This document shows, one piece after another, positions 10,605 to 21,518 of a DNA stretch of 50,000 nt (positions within the stretch are counted from its first letter, which is position 1; the number at the start of each line of letters is the position of its first letter). This stretch comes from Adiantum capillus-veneris (lineage: Eukaryota; Streptophyta; Polypodiopsida; Polypodiales; Pteridaceae). The stretch lies in NCBI GenBank assembly GCA_014529385.2, contig CM043971.1, positions 27,107,769-27,157,768 on the forward strand. The letters run 5' to 3'. Under the pieces are notes generated by a model. It saw nothing but the letters and a program-made list of their open reading frames with translations, was not told the DNA's origin and did not search any database. A program made the translations under genes and the position numbers.

Positions 10605-11292
10605 AGTTAAGTATGGAGCTCGATTCACCCCTTGTAATTATATGTGGTAAAAACGCACATTTGTAAGGCCCCCATTATGAGGAGAAGCCATCGTGCGTGA
10701 AGGAAAATCACTCGCCAAAAACTAAAATTTTCACGGCAAAAATTCAAGGGAAACCCTTTGCCGGAATATTATGGCCGGACAATCGATCGGTTGGCCGGTT
10801 GACCGGTGGCCGGTGGTCAGAAGTCAATGGCCGGTGGTTGGTGGCCAAATTCAAAAGCGGACTTGTGTTCTCAAGAGCGGCCACACATGGACGGATTGGA
10901 GGGTCCAATTTGGACTTATCTACACAAGGGCGGCTACACATGGCCGTCTCTCATGAGAGAGGGCACCCCTTTTGGCCTATAAAAGGAGGTTGTTTCTACA
11001 CACATTTCATAGTGTGAAGTTGATGCAACAAGGTGGGTGCGAGGTGGTGAGAGTGAAGCAAGGAGGGAGATCTATTAAGGATATAATCCCTTTGTAACCT
11101 ACTTCTTGTTTGAAGTACTAAAGCCATTAAGTGGCTGCTTTCTTGTGGATGTATCCCACATGGGGTGAACCACGTACATCGTGTGTACTCTCTCTCTCTC
11201 TCTCTACTATAATCTCTTGTGTGTGTAAATTTCTCTCTCCCCATTAACTAAGTTACTCAAATCTCTATTTAGCTACGTCATATCTCCTAACA
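10605..11292 (+). mobile_element. 3' LTR of Tork-like copia
   Basis: This 688-bp LTR is homologous to 6097-6849. Its first dinucleotide is AG instead of TG. It lacks the ~60-bp block present in the 5' LTR and carries several smaller indels in the CCGG-rich part. It ends CTCCTAACA. Confidence 0.88.
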
Positions 11293-12670
11293 ACAAGCGT
11301 AGAAACATTTGTTTTGAGCAACTTGAAGATTCAATGTGCGTCACTAGCAATTCTTGGACATAATGTGGTCTATAGTTAAAATTTCTATAAGGAAATCGTC
11401 GCTCAAGATCGCATTCTATTCAGGTGACCGGTTGTTAGTAGCAAAATTTGAGGTGTTTATAATAGTAGAAGTCACTACTAGGTTGTCCATGGTAGCTTAC
11501 TTATCAAGTTGGTCTTCCTACATATGTCCACTATGACCTACATACAAGGTGTTAAAGTTTATGCATCTGAAGGGAATGCCCAAAGTGATCCTATTTATCA
11601 TTTTCCTTTTAGGTATTTACTTTACGTATTTGACAAGATTCAAGGTACGAAAAATTCATTTAGATAGTATATAAGCAGCCTATTGTCCCATTATATGATC
11701 AACTAATGCACTGCCCAGTTGGTTCGTTCAACCAACTTTCTCTCTTTCTATCTCTTGTGTATTGTTTCTCTCATTGTATGCTTCTTCATCATTGACTTTG
11801 ACATGAGAAGCATGCTCAAACCCATTGCAAGAGAAGGCCTTGAGAAAGGATGACTTTATGAGCCCACCTAGAAGGTTTGTCGTTGCTATGAACTTCATCA
11901 TTGGTACTAGGCAATTTACTCTTTTCCACCTTTATTTATGATAGATTTCCATTGAGCAGTATTTCGTGTTGGGGAAGGTGGCTTGGACTCGTTTATTTTC
12001 TTCAAGGCTTGTTGCACTTGAAACAATGACAAAGCATAGGAATATATGGTTAGCTCTAAAGGAGTAAGTAGATTTTAGATAATCAAAGAAGGGTATTTGA
12101 GATGGCTTAGATTCTCAGAGTGACTAGAATAGTGCAAGAGATCTATAATGCATTTGAACTCTAGGGAGTGTTATTAATAATTATACCAAAATGGGGAGCA
12201 TGGTATGCCCACTCAGATCCCATTCACTTGCCTAAAGGAAACACCATTTCTTTGGATATACATGTTATTGATAAGACATGTCTTTACGATCCAAACTTGT
12301 TCTTTGGAGAAAGAAAGCTGATTTTTACAGGGTAGCTCACGCCAAGTCCCTACTTTACATTTGTCTGGGATGTTTCTTAAAGAGATAAATTTTCCATGGG
12401 CATGCTCAAATGCATAGTTGATTAAACAATCAATGTGGGTGCTAAGACCAATTTCTCATGATGGGAAATATGTTTATATCATTTCTTTATGCAAGTTGAG
12501 AGCACAAAATTCCCTACCTCAAGTCATTTAAGAATTACTTCATCATGGATTCAACAATCCACCAAGATTGAGGTTTCAAGAGGTGAAAAAGGAATATTTT
12601 TTGGTTCAATGCGATCTATGCTTTAACATGGGGAAGCATGTATTTAGGGTGCAGCTGCCAATAGAAGAGG

Positions 12671-12672
<2 letters not shown>
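11293..12672. other. Unrecognised stretch
   Basis: I see no intact frame, LTR end or terminal repeat. Short coding-like snippets occur on the plus strand, for example DPIHLPKGNTISLDIHVIDK near 12210 and NPPRLRFQEVKKEYFLVQC near 12550, all broken by stops. They may be one decayed protein, but I cannot name it. Confidence 0.4.

Positions 12673-12726
<54 letters not shown>
12673..12726. repeat. (GA)n microsatellite
   Basis: About 27 GA dinucleotides. The tract borders the left end of the reverse-strand RT-like fragment. Confidence 0.95.
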
Positions 12727-12729
<3 letters not shown>

Positions 12730-12732
12730 AAA

Positions 12733-13169
12733 TCAAGAGTTAGAGCCACATGTAAGCCATCTTAAGGCTTTTTGGTGATCCTTATAAGTGGCCATGAGGT
12801 AAGGGATGGGTAATTCATTATCTGTGTTATATATTGACAACGCTTCCCTTATTTGAGCAAGAGTCTCTTTGGAGGTAAATGAGTAAGGGAGGAAATAATT
12901 GTCTACCAATCTCTTTTTGGATTCAACCACCATGAGATTCTTGCAAATAAGCACAAGGTTATTTGTTACCTTTTCTAGCGAGTATTGTATAACTTTTTGT
13001 TTAGAGTTTTAACCATGTCTTTGTGAGGGAGAGAATTCTCATGGTATTTCTTGAATGGGGCCTTAACAGAATCAAAGATAAGTGCTTGTGGGAGAGATAG
13101 AGCCTTCTCATCAAATTTCTTTATGCATATAGATTGAGTTGGAATATGTTTAAGATATTTTCCTAGCAT
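12733..13169 (-). pseudogene. Reverse-transcriptase fragment, possibly Penelope-like
   Basis: Two reverse-strand blocks join by one frameshift near 12950. The upper block contains KYLKHIPTQS and SLPHKDMVKTLNKKL. The lower contains LVLICKNLMVVESKKRLVDN, LPIPYLMATYKDHQKALRWL and CGSNS. A conserved K-N-L-x-V box followed by a short spacer and a P-Y-x-x-x-T-Y-K-x-H-K-like box resembles the N-terminal RT boxes of Penelope-like elements. This is pattern recognition from memory, without a search. The catalytic core, the GIY-YIG domain and terminal repeats are missing. A fragment of another non-LTR RT is the main alternative. Confidence 0.4.
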
Positions 13170-13770
13170 TTTTCTTCACGGAGTTCAAAAAAAATGTGTG
13201 ACTGAAATAGTGATTCATGTATCATCAATGAAAAATAGTTTCATTTGTAGGAGGAAGTACATCCTAATAATTACAAACCCTTAACTTAATGGGTTCCACA
13301 AATCCTATCAATACAAATATTGCCAAAAATTAAGGTGGTGAAGAAATTAACCCAATCCAAAATGCTTTCTAAGAGTAGAAGGTATAAGTCTTCCTTCTAC
13401 ATTATAGAGTAATGAAATCTAAACAATCAATTAAGAAAGGGTTATCACCTCCATCCATACAAAATAGCAAAAAATTTCATTAAGTTTGAATACATTTTAT
13501 AGGTTTCTACCAACTCCACAAGTTGTTATCAATGTCTTGTGAAGACATTGAAACATGTTTTGTGAAGGCCACAAACTATTTTTTAGAACAATCAAAAAAT
13601 GTTCAAAGGATTGAAAATTTATTTTATTCTTTCTGGCATAGTACTCCTAGTTTACATTTCTACCAAAGCTCAAAAAGCACTATTTGCAAATTGTAACATT
13701 ATCATGTTTATTGACATGTGAAAAGCAGAGAACATGCATTTCAATGATTCATAGCTAATCATTTATTACA
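13170..13770. other. Unrecognised AT-rich stretch
   Basis: No open frame or repeat structure was recognised. Confidence 0.45.
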
Positions 13771-13848
13771 GACATTTACAAATTTCAACTTGTTGGGCAT
13801 TAAACTCCGGACATTTACAAATTTCAACTTGTTGGGGCATTAACATGG
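13771..13848. repeat. 39-bp tandem duplication
   Basis: GACATTTACAAATTTCAACT begins both units, at 13771 and 13810. The second has one extra G in the following G run. Confidence 0.95.
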
Positions 13849-14509
13849 CCCATGATTTGAGACTCCGAGGCAATATTATTGTAACTTATGATGCTCTGCT
13901 ATTTTGCGCCTAGGTGCATGCGGCCAAGTCGTGGCCTTGCAACGCCACAATATTAATGTTATGCTGTTGAGGCTGCTCAAAGCAGCGCACTGACTTTTGG
14001 CGCGCAAGGGTTGTACGATGTTGTAGCTAAATGTTGCAGGCCTTCTCCTTGCTAAAGAAGCTGGGAATTTGATTTGCACCACAATATTGCTTATAATTGC
14101 TTCATTGCGCTGGTAGCTAGGGTTAGTTGTAGCTAATTCTAGGGAAACTTAAGGCTTGCATGATGAAGAGACGCTAGGGTTGTAGATGCCTCATCAATAT
14201 GCATATCACCAGCAGCTGGACCCACCTTATAAATGCACACCTTCTGGCTAGGCCCAAAATTATCACCTACTCCTCCGTGTGTGATCAGACCTCTTCTTTG
14301 ATGCTGAAATTTGTATGCCCAACTTTCTGGCTTGTGGTAGGTGAAAAAAATCTAGTTCTTGCTCATCCTGCTTCGTCGCAATCCCCCATTCCTCCTCCTT
14401 CACCTTCCCATGCTCCTGTTGTGCATTTTCCTTGGCTCGCTAGTGCTCCTCAGGAGTTCAGAAGGTGGGGTTCACACGTAGCTGCTCCCCCTTGTGGAGG
14501 CCTGAGGCG
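13849..14509. other. Unrecognised stretch, locally GC-richer
   Basis: No element ends were seen. A proline-rich plus-strand frame at 14199-14540 (SQSPIPPPSPSHAP) has no family motif, and I do not call it a gene. Confidence 0.4.
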
Positions 14510-14728
14510 CTATCCACCACCAGCCAGAAACACACAATAGGCCCAAACATTGGACCTAACGTCTGCCAACTCCTCCTCCGTCGTGTACTTGGGAATGTTT
14601 CCCACGAACACGCACGCTCCCACATCCTTTTTGCGGTCCAGAGATGTGCGTATCACAGTACTGCTTCTGCTAATTGTGTCTTGCGCTGAGTGCGCCATCA
14701 ATATCACCTTCAACGGATTGGTCGACAA
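14510..14728 (-). pseudogene. Fragment resembling an RRM-domain RNA-binding protein
   Basis: The reverse-strand frame contains ACVFVGNIPKYTTEEEL. This fits the RNP2 strand and first helix of an RNA recognition motif, as in cleavage-stimulation-factor 64-like proteins (VFVGNIP then a TEE/TEQL helix). About 30 residues without a recognised domain precede it. The RNP1 box and the rest of the fold are absent because the frame leaves similarity after ELADV. It may be a captured or duplicated gene fragment. No flanking terminal repeats were identified. Confidence 0.4.
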
Positions 14729-15063
14729 ATAAGTTGAAAGCGCTTCTGTGTGTGTGTGTGTTCTTCTCTGTGTAAGTGCTCAATTGAAAAATGAAATGGC
14801 ATCATTTCCTTTAAATGGACATTTTCTTTGCGCGTACCTGCATGCTTTTCATGGTAGGGCTAATTTTCACCCCATGAAAAGCAGTATATGGCTTTCTCGT
14901 GTATTTCTAGTGAAAATTGAAAAGCTAGCGTCCGAAATCTGAAGTTATTTCTTTTCTTGTTCAATAATTTGGCTTGGTCAAAGTCCCACTCACATGAGCC
15001 TTTCATTATCCAGGAAATCCACAACTCACAAATTGTACCTAAGATGAAAAGGGCCTAACCACA

Positions 15064-15066
<3 letters not shown>
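14729..15066. other. Unrecognised stretch
   Basis: A short (TG)n run lies at about 14747-14760. Nothing else was recognised before the GA microsatellite. Confidence 0.45.
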
Positions 15067-15133
<67 letters not shown>

Positions 15134-15143
15134 GAGAGAGAGA
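15067..15143. repeat. (GA)n microsatellite
   Basis: About 38 GA units with one CA interruption near 15125. It lies 20 bp left of the target duplication of copia-1. Confidence 0.95.
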
Positions 15144-15167
15144 TAAATCATGAGGCTTCCCATTGGG

Positions 15168-15308
15168 TGTTGAGATGTAGAGAGAAAGAGAGAGATGAGA
15201 CAAGAGACACACCATATACGTTCCCAAAGACTGATTCATATTGAGGACAAGATATAAATATATAGATGAGACCAAGTTGAGTAGAGTGAGGCATAGATAG
15301 TTCCAACA
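15168..15308 (-). mobile_element. 3' LTR of copia-1
   Basis: The 141-bp LTR reads TGTTGAGATGTAG...CCAACA on the plus strand. CCCCCACTC (15309-15317), the reverse complement of the family polypurine tract, follows directly. Confidence 0.93.
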
Positions 15309-15556
15309 CCCCCACTCAAACAAAGATCTATAGCTTTGGATGAAAAAACCCTTGGGGAGTTCAAGGGAAAAACCCAAGCCCCTATACAATGTGAAAATAT
15401 GAACCATCGATGATGATGTGATAGTGAATTGTGTATCTATGTACAAATATACAAGTGACTTAGAGATCACAATGTGCAAATGTGGAGTGTGCATAGTGCA
15501 TGCTACCTATAGGATTACAGTGTCATATGTACAAAGCTATTAAAATAGTAGAGAAG

Positions 15557-18500
15557 CTAATTTACAAAGAGTGAGATCGAAGCAACTCCAATCTCCGAGC
15601 GCAAGAGGATGAAACGTGACTCGCTGAGGACTTTGGTAAGAATGTCTGCAATCATCTGGTCACTTGGACAATGTTCAACCGTAATGGTTCCTTTGCGTAC
15701 TTCATATCTGACATAATGATAATGGACAACAATGTGCTTTGACTTATTATGTTGAACATAGTCTTTTGCAAGACTAATCGCACTTTGGTTGTCACACCAC
15801 AAGGGTGTGCTAGAAAGAGGAGAGTGACCAATATCAACCAGCATTTGTTGAAGACAAATGAGCTCACAAGCTGCAAGTGATACCGCAACATATTCTAACT
15901 CAGTCGTAGAAACTGCAACACGATGTTTTTTCTTGCTGGTCCAAGAAACAAGACAACCATTTATAAAGAAGCAATTTCCACTAGTAGATCGCATAGATAA
16001 ATGTGACCTTGCCCAGTCTGCATTTGTGTAACCCAAAAGAGAAAGATATTTTTATAGAATCCGATGTGAGTTGTCGTCGATAGAACAAACCAAAACTTGT
16101 AGTGCCCTTTCAAGTATTTCAATACACTCTTTGTTGCAGACCAATGCTTAAGAGAAGGACGTGCAAGATGTTGTCCAAGATAATTAGCAACAAATAGAAT
16201 ATCGGGACAAGTGTTCATGCCAACAAACTGAAGACATCCAATCAAGTTAGCATAAGGTTTATTTGTGACATGTTGACCGCCATTGTCAGCAGTGTTCTTC
16301 GTAGAGCTCGCAAGACAACGTGTGTTGGCCGAATGTGAAGATTTCATACCAAATTTTTGAATAGTATCTACAATAAACTTTAACTGTCAAAGAAATAAAA
16401 TACCTTTTGTACGGTTCCGTTGGATCTAAATTCCAAGACATGAGTGAATCTCTCCAAGATCCACTATATCAAATGCAAAAGACAATAACTTTTTCACTTA
16501 CTGAAGAAATCTCAAATCATTGGAAACAAGGATGGTATCATCCACATAAAGAGAAAGAATCACAAAACTGCTACCTTGGCATTTTATGTATAAGTTGGGG
16601 TTTGAAGAGCAAGAGATGAATCCTTTAGAGGTGAGAGAAAGATCAAATTTTGTATACCAGGCTCGCGAAACTTGTTTGAGACCATATAGTGCCTTATGGA
16701 GTTCAGCAACAAGGTCTTCTTTACTTGGAATCGAAAACCCTTCTGGTTGTTCCATATAAATTTTCTCTTCCAATTCACCATTAAGAAAAGTAGTTCGCAC
16801 ATCCATTTGATGATGAGCTTCTAAATCAAATTGAACAGCAAATGCCAATAAAACTCAAACACTTGTAATGCAGACAACTGGTGAAAAGGTCTCTTGATAA
16901 TCAACATTAGCTACTTGGGAGTAACCTTTTGCAACTAAACGTGCCTTGAACTTGTCAAAACATCCATTTGCTTTTACTTTTGTCTTGTACACCAACTTAC
17001 ACTTAATAGATGTACAACAAGGAGGTAGTTCAGTTAGTATCCATATACTCTGCTTCCATAGCCTCTTGCCATTGATCCTTTTGTGGTGAAGAGATAACTT
17101 CATCATAAGTAACGGGATATTCAGAAGTAGAGAAAGCATTATCAACAATATCGTCATCATAAATATGACATGAGCCATGTTCAAAATCAATAGGCAGATC
17201 AACAAAAATATCAATATCATCATTGGCAACATTCAGAATGGATGGTTGTGAAGAGGAAAGCTGCTCTATAGGAAGAGTTTTATCATCTGAAAGAAATGGA
17301 AAAGCCTGAAGCAGTGATTTGGTATGATCAGGATCATCCATGGATCATGAGGCTTCCATAAGCTGTTTGTCAAAAGTAGCATCACGATTCACAATTACTT
17401 TCTTCGAGGAAGGATCATAGAGTTTGTAGCCTTTGGAAGTGTCAGAATATCCAATAAAAATAACTTTAAGACCAAGAGTATCAAGATTTGTTCCTGTTTC
17501 TTTGGGAATATGAATATAAGCAATACATCCAAAGGTCTAAAAACAAGATACATAAGGAATGTCACTTGTCCATGCTGTGATGGGTATCTTACAAGAGGGT
17601 GCAGTAGTAGGAAGATGTTTTTGAATAAATAATGTTGTCAAAGTAGCTTCAGCCCAAAAAAACATGAGATAAACTAAAATGAATAAGCATACATCTTATA
17701 GCATTGAGAATAATGCGATTCTTTTGTTCAACAACGCCGTTCTATTGAGGTGAATATGGAATAGTATTGTTAATGATGATGAATTTCAATGTCAGCACAA
17801 TAACTCACAAACTCTTGAGAAACATATTTGCCTCCATTGTCACTACGAAGCTCCTTAAGGTGACGATCAGTTTGAAGTTCCATAGCCTTGTGGAATGGTT
17901 TGAAAATAGGTAAGGCCTTAGATTTTTGTCTATAAGTAGAATTACAATCGTATACCGTGAGAAATCATCAATGAAAGTAATGAAGTAGAGATATTGTGAT
18001 CTTGAAGAAGGTAGAGATCCGCATATATCAGTATGAACAAGATCCAATATGTCATGAGAATGAGTTGTAATTGAAAGAGGAAAGGATTTATGATTATGTT
18101 TTCCAAGAGCACAAAACTCACAAATTCTCATATGGGGATGGGCTTTAAGATCCATACCATGAACAAGATCACGATGCTAAAGATCAAGGATTTTTGAGAG
18201 ATCAACATGAACAAAATGGTGACGCCATACTTTGCAATTATGATCACCTGGAGTAGTGACAACATTTGCTACAACATCATTGAGAGAGAGTTCAAACAAA
18301 TTACCGTTTCGAGGAGCAGTGGCTATTGCTTGTCCATCTTTCTCAATTCAACATTTGGTATGATCAAATCCAACAAACAGACCACATATTTCCTGTAGCA
18401 CCAGAATCAACAATAAAAAGTGATCCATCATGTACATGAAGTAATCTTTCTGGAGCAACAGAACATAGGATGCAACTTGTTTTTGGTACAATAGTGTTTT

Positions 18501-19494
18501 GATGTTCATTAGCATATGGTCTATTACGATCTGTGTCAAATCGACGCTTATAGGACGTATGAGTGGGATGATCAGATCATCCACAATATTCACAACAACA
18601 AGAAGAAGAGTCTCTAGATAAACGTGGTTGTTTCGTGGTAATATTGTGTTCTTGATCATATTGACGTGCCCAACAATCATCTTCAGTATGGCCATTTCTG
18701 TTGCACTAAGAACGTTGCTTATTAGGAAATTTGAGACGAGAGAAAATATTACCGCGACGGTCATCTCTGCGGTTTCCTCGTTGAAATGGACGCCTTTGAG
18801 CATAAAAAACACGTTCCATCTGTTGTGACTTAGTCTCCTCTTGTGAAATTATAATTGTATCATGATCAACATTACGTCGTTCTTGACGTTGAAATCAAGA
18901 CCATCTTTATTAGAGAGAATAGTAATAATGTTATCATAAGAGGAGTCCTTCACTGTGTCAAGAAGAATTGTAATTAGTTGTTTTTGTGGAATAGGATCAC
19001 CAACAACGGTAAGTTGATTAATAAAATATTTGAAAGACTCAATATGTCCCATCATGGGCATTACCAACTTCATAATGTAACTTGTTAAGCAACCCTCCCA
19101 AATAAAGTATTTTTGTAACAAATTTCTTCTGAAAGTTTGCAATAAGGTACTTCCATACGTCGTGGGGAGTAGGTAGTTCATACATATAAAGCAAAAGGGA
19201 ATCAATAAGAGTAGAAAGAATATACCAACGAACTGCTTTATCATGTCGTTTCCAATCCGTATCCACAACATTTTAATCTTCAAATATAGGTCCTTGAATG
19301 ATAAGCATGTTATCATGATTGGTATCAATAGGCTGAGGCAGACAAAAACGATTTCCAAGGACAACATCATAGAGTTCATCGCCTTCAAGAATTAACAACA
19401 TCTTTGCTTTCCAGCGTGGAAATCCTTGGCCTTGGAAAGGAGGAACAGAACGCTGGCCAGAAGGAAAGCCATTGTAAAGAATAGTCATAGACAT
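15557..19494 (-). pseudogene. Copia-1 gag-pol, heavily broken
   Basis: Read on the reverse strand, gag starts near 19494 (MSMTILYNGFPSGQRSVPPF), followed by RRPFQRGN and knuckle remnants. Next come protease (IVDSGATGNM), integrase (CEFCALGKHNHK, LVHTDICGSLPSSRSQ, FITFIDDFSRYT), RT (YSQVANVDYQETFSPVV, ALYGLKQVSRAWY, LYVDDTILV) and RNase H (CLVSWTSKKKHRVAVSTTEL, CDNQSAISLAKDYVQHNKSK). Compared with copia-2, it has an extra TAA at 19273-19275, a one-base insertion near 19060, a 33-bp gag deletion, and a protease deletion of about 205 bp near 18383. Many further frameshifts follow. It is clearly dead. Confidence 0.93.
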
Positions 19495-19588
19495 ATCTTG
19501 TTGTGAGATGATGTATAAGATAAGATCGCAGAATCTGCATGCCATATATGATGAAGGATGCAATTGATAACGAGAGAAATATGACGAC

Positions 19589-21190
19589 TGTAAAATTTAA
19601 TGGCCTAGTCACATGTGTGTAGCAGAAAATAGCATGAACATAGTGAGAATTTCATTATAATAGCTTCCTAATGAGAATAACAAGAGTGCTTGGGTGGAGA
19701 GAGTAACAAAAATCATAACACCTAGTTAGATAGCCCGAGCAATACTTTCAAAAGAGAGAGAAATTAAGCTATTGACAATAGTTGAGGACAAAATTTGCAT
19801 GGAGCCGGTCCCCCCTCCAAAAGGCTTTGTATTATGGTTTCTCCCATCAAGAGAGACATTGTACAATACAATTCCTTGTGCTCCTTCAAGACTAGCTAGT
19901 GCAATGAAGATGGAAACTTCATGCACTAAGCAAAACGCTTATCAAACACAACATAAATTCCCTCACGGTCTTAGACCCAAGACCTCACACACCTTCGAAG
20001 ATGGTGAGAGCTAGTGTGGTATGAGAGAGAGGAAGGAGTATTCTTTAGAGAAAGATGTACATCTCCTCACATAATCACTCATATTAGCATAGCTTAGCTT
20101 AGTAATTAGCATGGTAGAGGAAATGATCATGCATTGAAGCTTGGATCTTGGTTGGATTTGCGTCACAAAGCCAAGAGTTGTTGGTGTAGGCATCCCTTCT
20201 CACAAGCTTGGAGTAGGAGATAAGCTTTCCATTAAAACTTGAGAAGGAGAGAGAGAGTCTTCTTGCTCCACACATTCATTGTGTGTGTGTGTGTGTGTGT
20301 GTGTCAATAATCCTTGCAAAAATTAGTCCTCTCTCTCTCTCTCTTGGTTGACCCCCCTTGCTAATTACTCATGCTAGATTCCTATTGGATCTGCCTAGGC
20401 TTAGCCAATGACAATTAAGAAGCATAAGTGATAGCCTTCTGATATGTGTCCCCCTTTCCCCTTTTGTGAGAGCTTTAGGTAATTTAATAATTCAGCTAAA
20501 ATCTCATTGGACCCCTTTGCCTCCTGGCCAATAGGAATCAGGCAAGCCATTGGGCTGCTGAATGCTCATTGGTCCTCTTGGGAGTTTGTCCAATAGTCTT
20601 CTAGAGAAATTAATTTCCATTGGTTCTTTTAATAAGTGTTTTTAAAATAATTAAACTAGATTTACTATAGCCTAATTCTTATTGGTCCACCTCCAAGGCC
20701 ATTCAATAGGATTTGAGTACACCTTGTGGGCATCTGGGCTAGGGAGCTGACATGTGTCCCTCTTTCCCCTTGTGTACAAAGGGAGCTTGTGTGTGTGTGT
20801 GTGTGTGTGTGTGTTTCTCTCTCATCCCCTACTTCTTGGGCTCGCCCCCTCCTATGTAGGGCTTGACAAAGACTTTTGGGACACACACAAAGCATCCAAT
20901 TTTCCCTAATGTTGACCTTTGGACACAACCTTTGAATTTTGGAACCTTAGCATTTTGGAAGTCTTAATGGAATGAACCTTAGGGCCTTTTAAGCCCATTG
21001 TTGCACAGAGCTCTTTTGCAGATGGCCCCCGCTTTGGATCCCTATTTTCCCTCCTTTGGATCCCTACTGTGGCTAGTTTGCTAACTTAACCAATATTCTA
21101 GCTTTTTCTCCCCTGGCACTTCCCCATATTAATTGATCAGTTTAACATGAGAAAATCATTTAGGAGAATTAGATATTGATTATTATGACA
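19589..21190 (-). mobile_element. 3' LTR of the gypsy element
   Basis: The 1602-bp LTR reads TGTAAAATTT...ATTATGACA on the plus strand. It contains (TG)n tracts at about 20281-20304 and 20790-20814, and nine ATTGG/CCAAT pentamers between 20384 and 20685. The segment 19714-20014 is identical to 32372-32672 in the partner LTR, while the pentamer region differs at roughly 10% of positions. Confidence 0.93.
20384..20685 (-). promoter_or_regulatory. CCAAT-box cluster in the gypsy LTR
   Basis: ATTGG or CCAAT occurs at 20384, 20405, 20506, 20528, 20549, 20568, 20590, 20619 and 20681. All nine are retained in the partner LTR (33050-33350), which has a tenth. In the element's orientation most read CCAAT, the NF-Y binding core, and they lie upstream within the LTR. 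Function is inferred from motif density only. Confidence 0.5.
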
Positions 21191-21204
21191 TTACCTCTCT
21201 CTTG
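21191..21204 (-). other. Polypurine tract of the gypsy element
   Basis: On the reverse strand CAAGAGAGAGGTAA directly precedes the 3' LTR. Confidence 0.75.
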
Positions 21205-21363
21205 AAATCATAGTCGTCCTCGACTATGGTGTACAGAAGATAAAGCATATTCATGAGTCCTTTTTTCTTAGCAGGTAGAGGATCCCTATGTTACCCTACG
21301 ACATCGTTCCACAATGGATGACTAGTCCATTGGGCGCTTGAGAGCCTGAGGCTGCCACAAGCA

Positions 21364-21506
21364 TGTTGGAGCTATATATGGCTCACTCTACTCAACTTAG
21401 TCTCACCTATATATTTGTATCTTGTCCTCAATATGAATCAGTCTTTGGGAGCGTACATGGTGTGTCTCTTGTCTCGTCTCTCTCTCCTTCTCTCTACATC
21501 TCAACA
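21364..21506 (+). mobile_element. 5' LTR of copia-2
   Basis: The 143-bp LTR starts TGTTGGAGCTATATATGG and ends TACATCTCAACA. It is short for copia LTRs. CCTATATATTTG inside it could serve as a TATA box. Confidence 0.97.
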
Positions 21507-21518
21507 TGGTATCAGAGT
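21507..21518 (+). other. Primer-binding site of copia-2
   Basis: TGGTATCAGAGT follows the LTR without a spacer and complements the 3' end of plant initiator-Met tRNA. Confidence 0.93.

Larger units (their letters stand above)
6097..11292 (+). mobile_element. Tork-like Ty1/copia retrotransposon, two LTRs, degenerate
   Basis: The element has a 5' LTR (6097-6849), a primer site (6852-6863), a gag-pol region (6923 to about 10595), a polypurine tract and a 3' LTR (10605-11292). Domain order gag, protease, integrase, RT, RNase H fits Ty1/copia. The gag opening KIEKFNGKNYQHWKMQIEDY and the closely spaced RT motifs point to the Tork/Tnt1 clade. The 5-bp flanks GGATG and ACAAG do not match, so no target duplication is visible. 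Either they have mutated or the two LTRs come from recombined elements. Confidence 0.9.

Noticed and set aside
15039-15494. 151-codon reverse-strand frame ending in a long SLSLSL run
   Set aside because: It crosses the copia-1 3' LTR and the (GA)n tract. The composition is repeat-driven and spans an element boundary.
19726-20014. Identical open frames on both strands in both gypsy LTRs (also 32384-32672), suggesting a conserved small gene
   Set aside because: They lie inside the LTRs, and their identity is explained by the 301-bp identical patch rather than coding constraint. Neither shows a known motif.
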